From Paralichthys olivaceus (lineage: Eukaryota; Chordata; Actinopteri; Pleuronectiformes; Paralichthyidae), in contig NC_091110.1 in the NCBI RefSeq assembly GCF_024713975.1, positions 20,065,001-20,129,000 of the forward strand: a DNA stretch of 64,000 nucleotides, in the 5' to 3' direction. The position numbers were made by a program, and so were the translations under genes. Below, piece by piece: positions 51,151-64,000 of the stretch. Under the pieces are notes generated by a model. That model did not search any database. It was given only the letters and a program-made list of their open reading frames with translations, and was not told the origin of the DNA. Each line of letters opens with the position of its first letter. The stretch's first letter is position 1.

Positions 51151-53340
51151 GTGCCCGTGTCGTTCTGCTGCTTCAGCACCTCAAGGACGTGTTGCAGAGC
51201 GGCTGCCAATCAGAGGCTGGCGTGGGAAGTGTCGCTTTGTTTGGCTTCATCCTGTGAAGAGACGAGTGGCTCCTCACTTTCATGTTTCCATTCAAATGTT
51301 ACTTAGCAACAAAACCCTCCACATTTATTACCTGCAGCTCGAAGCCTCTGCGGCTCGAGGTCGTCAGCGTGAGACAGAAAAGGTTAATGATCAGAAAAAC
51401 ACATGCGGGGGAGTTTGAGCGCAACAAGGCCAACGCAGCAGAATGTGTCACGATTACAGGTGTGAAGGAAGGAAAGAGAGTCAGCTGTGAAACCAGTGAC
51501 GAGTGAGGAAGAGAAAACACGAGAGACGAGCTCAAACGTTAGAAAAATACATTTATTCTTTGAAAGTCGTTCCTGTGAAAACTGATCAAGTTGTTTCGTT
51601 TAAGAAAAGTAATAATTTAATAAACGAAACAGGTGAAAGAAGTTTATTTTGAAAAAGGATGTTGAACTCAGGTGTGAACGGAGCCTTTGTGGTGAAACAT
51701 CAGCAGCTGCAGAGGAATTAAAGTCACGGACGTCTCACGTGATGAAACAGATAAAAAAAAACACCAGATGTTTGATATTATTTCAGATTTATTTGAATTC
51801 CAGTTTGAATGCTTTGAAGGCGTCGGCAGAAGAAAGATGTTTTCTACGTCAACACACGATCCAACACAGACACGTTGATTAGTACGAAGTACTTCTTTAA
51901 AATGTTACCATGAGATTAGTGGTGAAATGTAGGCGGCGAATTAAAGTGATGGGTGATTCATTAAATAAAAAACAACTGTACACCAGAAACTATACTTTCA
52001 ACATAAGAACAGTAATAAATAAATAAAGCTTCACGTAATAAATATATTTTATAATAATTAAGTTACATGTTGAACACGTGACATGACATTTATCAGCTGT
52101 CGTTGAAGTCGGGACACGTCACAGTCGGGTTCTGTTCGGGTTCCTGGTGTCATGGAGCTGGTTCTGTTCACACGTTCGTCTCCTGACGAGATGAAAACAA
52201 ACGAGGTCAAACAGAACAATCGGCTGTTAAAGGTCCGATCAGTGATCGTCTGTCCGAGAGGAGCCACCGATAGAAGTTCTCGTGCTACATCGTGTTTCCT
52301 GTGGCTCCTGAAGGAGGTCATGACCAAACATGGTCAGGGGTGGGCGTGGTTTGCCGCTGATGAATGTTCGTTTTATTGTTGGTCAAGAGCTACGATTCCA
52401 CGAGGTGCAGTTCAGCACATGTCCTCTGGGGGCAGTATCACACTGTAAGGTCAGCAGCCGCCTCGTAGACGAAAAGTAATGAAGCACTTTTGTTGCCGAC
52501 ACTTTTACGAACTTTTGTTACAAAAAACAAAAAGTATTTTTGTGAAACCTCAAAATAATTTCACAATTTCAGGAAGTGACATAGGATTCAAAGCTCAGTT
52601 TCAGAATAAAAGTCTGGACTCTCTCGCTCTTTATAAAACGTCACCATCATATGAAACGGCAGAAATGTGACAACACGCAGGAGCGCAGGCGACCAATGAA
52701 TGAGCTCCGCTCTTAGCGTGTTCTCGGCAGCAGACGCTCACATGATGCTTTTAATGTGGATTCACAGGACATGACAGGAAGTGACATCATCATCAGTGAA
52801 GAACTGATCTGGTTATTAACTCGTGTGTTTGTCCCCGTCAGGTAGCAGTGATGACCTCATTTCCCAGTGATCTGATTGGTCGGCTGCCTCAGACAGTAAC
52901 CAGCTTCATGACACCAGAACACCTGAGCTAACATGCTAACATGCTAATCTGACGTGATACAGACGTCTGCAGGTTAAACTCTGAGGAACCAGACTGATGA
53001 TGATGGTGATGATGATGATGGTGATGATGATGATGATGATGGTGATGGTGATGATGATGATGATGATGATGATGGCGGCGTGCGTGGACACATAATGAGT
53101 GTGATTTGCAAGCAGTGGTGATTATAAGTGCAGCACAGGTAACGAGTGTCAGTGCATCAGTTAGTCAGAGTAAAGGGGTTCATCTCCGTCGGATCCTCAG
53201 GGGGGCGCCACACACCCAGGGTCGTGATTGGTTAGTTAGACGGTCGGACGTGATGATTGGCTCTGGATATCTGCTGTGATGGCCGGCTCCTCCTCCTCTG
53301 ACCTTCATCAAGTATTACTTTGGAACGAGGTCACTTCCTG
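51151..53340. other. Intergenic and dmtn 3' region
   Basis: No gene recognised. It contains unique AT-balanced sequence, a (GAT/GGT)n microsatellite at about 52996-53076, and the probable dmtn 3'UTR on the minus strand (up to 53340). The short ORFs here lack homologues I recognise. Confidence 0.4.
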
Positions 53341-57816
<4,476 letters not shown>

Positions 57817-58206
57817 GTCTGGAGAGGAACCTTCTCCTGGACGAAGTGAAGAGAGGGATCTGAAAAGTATTTGATGAAGAACAAGGAGAAGAAATCAGAG
57901 ACGTGCTGTAAAGAGAGCTTTAGTGTTTGAAGGGGTTGGATCTCCGAGCAGCAGTCGGCCCCTCGGTGACTCTGGGACGTCGGGGACAAGGAGACTGAGT
58001 GTAAAACAACTCTGAGAATCAGATTCAGCTTCGGCTGTTATCAGAGCCTCCTCAGGGGACGGGGGGGGGGGGGGACAGGAAACACACCTTGTACCTAAAC
58101 AACATCAGAGCCTCGGATCAGGAAATCCTCCACCAGAAGACCCCCACTTCCTGTGACCCCCCCCCAACTTCTCTTTCATCTCCGTCCCCCTCCTCCTCCA
58201 TCCTGT

Positions 58207-58242
<36 letters not shown>

Positions 58243-59168
58243 GTTTATCAGCTCGCCCAGCCGGGCCAACGCCCCATCAGTCCTCAGTGCTGTGGTTACA
58301 CTCCTCCCTCCAGAGAGTCAGACGAACACTTCACCTCCTCGTTCGTCTGTTTCTAACGATCAAATGACCCCAGATCAGAGAGAGAGGCTCGCTCTGCCGC
58401 TCGTCCTCAGCTGAACCTGATCTGTGATGAAACTCTCAACATCTGCACAGAACACACAGATGTTCTGGAAACAGACGTCTGGAAACCCTCTCTTCTTTTT
58501 GTCGGAGCTGGAAAACTAAAAATAATCCGTCACTCGATCCTCCTCTTGTCTTTCTTCCTGAAGGTCAGATGTTCATATGAACGCTACACAGTGAACCAGC
58601 AGCTATTAGCTTAGCGTAGCATAGACTAGCCTGCCTCTGCCCAAAGGAAACAACATCCACCTGCTCCTCTAACACTGACTCAGGTTTTATCCTGCGTTGT
58701 TGTTCAAATGCATTGAAATCTGGTTTTCCTATCGAGGGAACTTTCACCTGTCACATACCTGCAGCACTTTTCTATCACATGGTTCTTACACGGAACAAAG
58801 TTCAAAACTCCACACGAGTTCTCGTGTCCCCCCCGTCCTCACAAGTCGAGTTAGATGTTAGTGAAACATCTGAGGAAAAGTTGAAGCTGAAGATATTAAT
58901 GCTTTCAATCACGTTACAAGTAGATCAAGAGTAAAATATTATATTCACCTCCGAACTGTGATGGAGCGGAAATATGAAGAGGCAGAAAATACTCAGATCA
59001 AGTACGAGTGGCTCCTTATTGTCCGTGAGTAAATGTACTTAGTTACTTTGGCCTGTTTCAGTCTCTGAGGACGACGGATGATCTGAGCGGCAGCAGAGTG
59101 AGAGCTCTGTGTCCCATCGTCTTATCTCTAAGAGCTTTTAACTGCCAGAGAGGACGTCAATGAGCTGA

Positions 59169-59206
<38 letters not shown>

Positions 59207-60408
59207 GTGTCCATTAGTCCTCACACACACACACACACGGTTTAAACTCAAGTGATCGATGTAAATTTACAGGATTTTTTACTGCAGCATCAACAGAAAA
59301 CAGTAATTATTTATGGAACTTTTGAGAGATTCATTTATTATTTTCATTATTGTTTCAGCTGTTAATCAGTTTCATTATTTACTGATGATTTGATGAGAAA
59401 ACTCAAGACGACGTCTTTAAATGTCGAGTTTTGTCCGACCAACAATCTCGAACTCATAACATGATGAAATCATAAAACACCACATAACCTGCAGTAACGT
59501 TTTAAATGATGTGTTATTATGGAAAGTTCCACAGTGATGCTGCTTAAGGAATTCCATCTAAAAGATCTGGGAATCAAGTAGATTCATCAATTAGCTGATT
59601 GATGGAAGATGAATCTGAAGATGAATCTGAAGATGAATCTGAAGATGAATCTGAAGATGAATCTGAAGCTGTGTATGATCATTGATTATGTTTCTTTAGT
59701 TTCTTTTAAAACCCGTTAAGCTTCTTAAACATGAATGTGTATATTTCCATGTTGGCTGATGTCATGTTGGACTCTGTGAATCTGTAAACGACAACGTTTG
59801 ATATTTTCTGACATTTTACAGAATAACCAGCTGATAAATCAGGTTAGAGTCGCTGCTTCCTGTTCTGATGAAGATTTGTTGCTGTTCTCTGTTTAACATC
59901 AGAATGAACTGAACACAAGATATTTCATTTTAAATCCTTCTCCTGTTTCTTAAATGAAGAGAAATCTAGAAACCTGAGGATGAAAAAACCGCACAGCTGA
60001 AGAATCATGTGTTTATATCTGCGCGTTTACGCATCAATCCATATATGTGTATATATACATAAATATATATATATATAAATGTGTATATGACCGCAGAATG
60101 AACCGTGTGCTGTGTGTTAATGGTGTGGCTCGATGGAGCAGATGGAGGAGAAGTGATGTCGTCGTTCAGAAGCATGAAACGTGGTGATGGAGCTGCAGGA
60201 TCATGTGGCCTCAGGCGGAGGAGACAAGTGCGTCTGCTGCCTCACGACCACACTCCTCCGCCCTTCAGCCCGGGTTACATCCCGGGTTACATCCCGGGTT
60301 AAACCCGGGTTACATCCCGGGCTAAACAGTTAAACCCGGCAGACACACGCTCCTGATGCTCGGTGTCTATGTTTGTTCTGATTCAGGAGGAAAATGGAGG
60401 ATTCTTAC

Positions 60409-60660
60409 CTCTGAACAGCGCAGGAGGAATCTCAGCGTTCCGGCTGGAGGAGAGGTGAGGATGAGGAGGATGAAGAGGAGGAGGAGGAGGAATGGGAGGT
60501 GTTCGTGATGGAGCTGCTGTGACCCCCCCCCCACCCTCAAGGATGATGATGATGAAGAGGAAGAGGAGGGTTTCCTGTTGCTCAGTGACCACTCCTCCAT
60601 TACAACGATCACCTCTGGTATTGTGACGTCACATCTCTGAAACATGATCGAGTCTCTGCA
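60409..60660 (-). promoter_or_regulatory. Candidate dmtn first exon and promoter
   Basis: On the minus strand a sequence ending TGCGCTGTTCAGAG is followed by the consensus donor GTAAGAATCC. The nearest downstream minus-strand acceptor in context is TTTTCAG at 57859, giving a leader that joins the dmtn start exon. Purine-rich GAGGAG/GATGATG tracts surround it. Inference only. Confidence 0.35.
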
Positions 60661-60704
60661 CAAAAATTCTTATTATCATTATGATATTAATAATAATAAT
60701 AATG

Positions 60705-61075
60705 TTAACAACACAGACATCACTTTCCATTCTTCTTCTCATTATTATAATATTATTAATAATAATAATTATGATAATAATAATGTTTTATAACAACACA
60801 GACAGCACTTTCCATTCTTCTTCTCATTATTATAATATTAATACTAATAATTATGATAATAATAATGTTAACAACACAGACATCACTTTCCATTCTTCTT
60901 CTCATTATTATAATATTAATAATAATAATAATAATAATGATAATAATATTTTTTTATAACAACACAGACAGCACTTTCCATTCTTCTTCTCATTATTATA
61001 ATATTAATACTAATAATTATGATAATAATAATGTTTTATAACAACACAGACAGCACTTTCCATTCTTCTCCATTC
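60705..61075 (+). repeat. AT-rich minisatellite, about 80-bp unit
   Basis: About 4.5 copies. Each unit has a constant part (CACAGACATCACTTTCCATT then CTTCTTCTCATTATTATAAT) and a variable AT part of ATTAAT/AATAAT steps ending GTTTTATAACAA or GTTAACAA. Copies alternate between ACATCACT and ACAGCACT variants, suggesting expansion of a two-unit block. Confidence 0.9.
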
Positions 61076-61824
61076 ATCCACTCATGTTCCTGTTGATAAA
61101 CAGTTCATCATCATGTTTGTTGTATTTCCTCCTTTTTGATTCCTTGTGATTTTAGTGATGTCATCACGTCACCCTGATCCCAGTGGACACTCCTCTCTGT
61201 ACACGATGCAGCTGCAATCACATGTGGATGTTTCTTTAATTGATGGAAATTTAAAAATCTATTTTCAACATTAACGCTGGTTATTCAGACTTTAGAATAA
61301 ATAATGTTTAAATAAAGGAAAAACAAAAACGAGCCGTGCAAACAAACAACACGTTACTGTTCAGGTGACCACCCACTTTTTTAAAATGACCATTAAAACA
61401 ATCCTGTGTTTGTTAAAGACTCAAATCATCTGAATTTTAATTTGGTTCAATTACAAATGTTCTTTTCTGACGCTGGCCCTTTAAATACGTGACGTCACAG
61501 CGGCGTCAAAGAGCACGGAGAGCTTTTTAAAAACAAGATGGTGACTCGCTTCACGTGAAGCATCGGGTCAGATCAGACTCTGCTGGTTTTATAAAAGGTT
61601 AAAGGAAATGAAATCAACTCAAGTTCGATGTTAAAATATAGAAATAGTTCAAACATTTATATAAATGATGAAATATATACAAACTAATGTTTATGGAGAG
61701 CTGCGTGTGTTTAGCAGCTAGCATGATGCTACACGTGGCGAATTTAACATGCAGGGCGTCAGAGCGCATGCGTCACACAGCGGCGGCGCTCCATCTTGAC
61801 TCTGATGATCTCTGTGTGAGGAAA

Positions 61825-64000
61825 ATGGCGTCCGATGAGGTCCTGTCCTCTCTGGTGAGGATTCAAACTCAAACTGCTCCGTCCACGTGTTGTTCCTTCA
61901 CCTGTTCGACGAGTCACGTGTTGAGGCTGAGTCTGTGAAACTGGTCTGAGCGAAAAACAAAGAACCAAACCGAACACGAACCGTTTAACGAGGCCGGAGA
62001 GTTAGCTCACCGGTGCTAATGCTAGTTAGCCGAGAGGAACACACGTGTAGAAACTGAGCTGTGAATAACATCTGACACCACGTGTGTTCGTTACAACACA
62101 CATGTTCACGTGTCTCGTCATGTCAAGACAACATGTCTGTATTCATGTGTTTAACATGTTTATCAGGTGACACATGTGACAAGGTGTGTGTGTGTGTGTG
62201 TGTGTGTGTGTTCACAGGGGGTGGAGGGAGCCACAGCTGTAGCTCACGCTCTGTCTCTTCCTGCGGACGCTTACGGAAATGACGTAAGTTATGTTTGTAT
62301 TTTTCAGTTTTCCTTTGACTTTTGAACAGTGAATCACACGAGAAGCAGTGAACATCATACATGACGAGTTCAACACGTCATGGATCAAAAGCTGATAGGA
62401 GACTTTCAGACCTGAGCTGAAGCTCTGACGTGTTCCTCACATGTTCCTCACATGTTCTGCAGGTTCTCTGTGTGAGAACTAATGTCTGAGTCAGTGTCTC
62501 TGGACATGTTCTGGATCTCCCCTCGCCTGAATGTCCCCACATGTTCCTGTTGTTGTGAACAAGTCGACAATCTGCTGCTGCACACACACTGACTACACAC
62601 ACTGACTACACAACATGTCTACACAACATGACTACACAACATGTTACACAGTTCATGTGTGAAAACGTCTCATGGTTTCAGTTGAACCTTTACGGTTGTT
62701 CAAATCAGCTTCATGTCCTGAAATTCAAACATTCATAGTTTGAATATTCTCCCAGTTACGTAGATTTCCTCTGCACTTTGTTGAACTTTGTAAAAGAGTC
62801 TAGAACTTTTATTTTGTCTGAATATATCAAACTGTTTCTTTTTTTCAGCCGCGGCTCGAGGCCATGTGGGCGATGAAGGCGTACAACCACGCCGAGGTTT
62901 ACTTCAACGTAAGATCGTCCGTTAACTCGTTCTTCACATTTCTGTTTTTACGTGTGATGAAATGTACAATATGAAGAGAAATGATTTAAAAAGAAAGAGA
63001 AAACTTCTGTCTCTTCTGTCTGCAGCTCATTTCATCAGTGGATCCAAAGTTCCTGAAACTAACTAAACTGGATGAAAGAATCTACTCGTCCTTCAGAGAA
63101 ACGTTCAAAGATCTCGACATTAAACTCCTGAACCCAGACGACCTGAAATCTGACGAAGCCAAAGAGGTCGGTGACACGACAGAGACACGATCAGATCAGA
63201 GAATGAACCCGGAGCTTTTATTGTAGAGTTTAGTTCTGATCATCATTAAATTCATCATTCGACATTTTATTTCTACTCAGTGTTTGTGTTTTGATTATTC
63301 GATTTAAAAATATGAAAAGAAAACAGTCGTAAACATTGTGAGGAAAAAAACAATTTTACAAGAATGAAGTCGTAATGTTGCAAAGATTTAATGGTTAAAG
63401 TGTAAAATACTCAGAAACACACACACACATGAACACAGTCATGGCTGAACGTCTGTGCTCTGTGAAACAGCGTGTCAGTGGTTTATTGTGTGGTCAGTAA
63501 CTCGGTTGTGTCTGTGCAGCGGTGGCGTCCGTTCTGTAACCAGTTTGACGGACTCATCGAGGATTTCAACTACGGGACTCTGCTGCGTCTGGACTGTGAG
63601 AAAGATTACACGGAGGAAAACACCATCTTCGGTAAGTTTCTATCAGAAACTGATGAAGTAGAGACGAGTGACAGCTGAGACTGACTCACGATTGGTCGAG
63701 AGCATGTATGGGCGGGACCTGGACACCACTACTTCATCACTACTGCACAGACTGTAAATGACATCATCACCACAAGATGACATCGTTTGTATCCGAGATC
63801 TTCGAGCTTCATTTCTGCACAAGTGGATTCACATCATCTTCATTTCCTGTCGTTCTTATTCTGATTCCAACCATTGAGACTAAAGTTAATCTGTCCTTGT
63901 GATTCTCCCTCCAGCCACCAGGGCGCAGTTCTTCGCTGTGGAAATCGCCCGGAACAGAGAAGGTTGTAACGACGCCGTGTTCAAGTCGAAATGTGCGAAG
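61825..64000 (+). CDS. pbdc1: Polysaccharide biosynthesis domain-containing 1 (5' part, truncated by window edge)
   Basis: Small conserved eukaryotic protein of poorly known function. Exons: 61825-61854, 62218-62283, 62849-62908, 63026-63166, 63520-63631, 63915 to the window end. Spliced protein begins MASDEVLSSLGVEGATAVAH and continues with ALSLPADAYGND, MWAMKAYNHAEVYF, LISSVDPKFLKLTKLDERIY, WRPFCNQFDGLIEDFNYGTL, LRLDCEKDYTEENTIFATRA and QFFAVEIARNREGCNDAVF, closely matching human PBDC1. The C-terminal low-complexity tail lies beyond the edge. The exon 4 donor is a non-consensus GTCGGT, but homology fixes the junction. Exon 2 is preceded by a (GT)n tract. Confidence 0.93.
62420..62560 (+). 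repeat. Dispersed repeat copy (family A) in pbdc1 intron 2
   Basis: ACATGTTCTGCAGGTTCTCT then TGAGAACTAATGTCTGAGTC then AGTGTCTCTGGACATGTTCT; matches blocks at 640-870 (plus) and 22287-22545 (minus). Confidence 0.7.

Larger units (their letters stand above)
57817..61824. other. dmtn 5' region and pbdc1 upstream interval
   Basis: No coding gene supported. Contents: dmtn leader exon to 57859; a G-run at about 58060-58073; (CT)n at about 58212-58240; a compound GT/CA at 59171-59240; a GATGAATCTGAA tandem repeat at about 59606-59665; CCCGGGTTACAT repeats at about 60270-60320; a possible dmtn non-coding first exon ending at a strong donor at 60409 (minus, CAGAG then GTAAGAA); and the 80-bp AT-rich minisatellite at 60705-61075. 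Purine/pyrimidine-rich ORFs here are artefacts. Confidence 0.45.

Overview
The window looks like a piece of a ray-finned (percomorph-type teleost) nuclear chromosome. Genes are split into many short exons with GT..AG introns, intergenic gaps are small, and (CA)n/(GT)n microsatellites are very dense. Spliced proteins are full-length vertebrate orthologues. Species cannot be named from the sequence alone. All gene models were spliced by hand from the sequence, choosing junctions that keep frame and match remembered family sequence; no alignment was run.

Layout. (1) 1-14.4 kb: no protein-coding gene seen. It holds microsatellites, a 28-bp minisatellite, AT-rich filler and several islands of compositionally complex, homeodomain/POU-motif-rich DNA that look like conserved non-coding elements. 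(2) 14.4-34.8 kb: five genes in an order that, from memory, matches the human 4q21 block: gpat3 (-), abraxas1 (+), mrps18c (-), helq (+), hpse (+). gpat3/abraxas1 and mrps18c/helq are head-to-head pairs; abraxas1/mrps18c are tail-to-tail. In human the far side of GPAT3 faces the NKX6-1 desert, which would explain the putative enhancers in region 1. (3) 35.1-64 kb: a second block with a different history: myl7 (-), a ppp3cc-type calcineurin A gene (+), dmtn (-), and the 5' part of pbdc1 (+), which runs off the right edge. PPP3CC and DMTN are near each other on human 8p21; the hpse/myl7 junction near 35 kb is therefore a candidate lineage rearrangement point.

Functions. gpat3 makes lysophosphatidate at the ER. 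abraxas1 scaffolds the BRCA1-A deubiquitinase complex. mrps18c is a mitoribosomal small-subunit protein. helq is a DNA-repair helicase. hpse degrades heparan sulfate. myl7 is the cardiac myosin regulatory light chain. ppp3cc is the calcineurin catalytic subunit. dmtn bundles actin through a villin headpiece. pbdc1 is a small, little-studied conserved protein.

Most notable: the abraxas1 model ends without the C-terminal Ser-Pro-x-Phe BRCA1-binding motif; helq has upstream ORFs, one of whose stop overlaps its start codon; TG dinucleotide repeats directly abut several 3' splice sites (dmtn, ppp3cc, pbdc1) and a CA repeat abuts a dmtn 5' splice site; dmtn has an 8-nt micro-exon; an 11-bp minisatellite in an abraxas1 intron is open in all three forward frames; several dispersed repeat families recur, one carrying CTCF-like cores. 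I found no convincing wholly new gene system; the novelty is in architecture and regulation.
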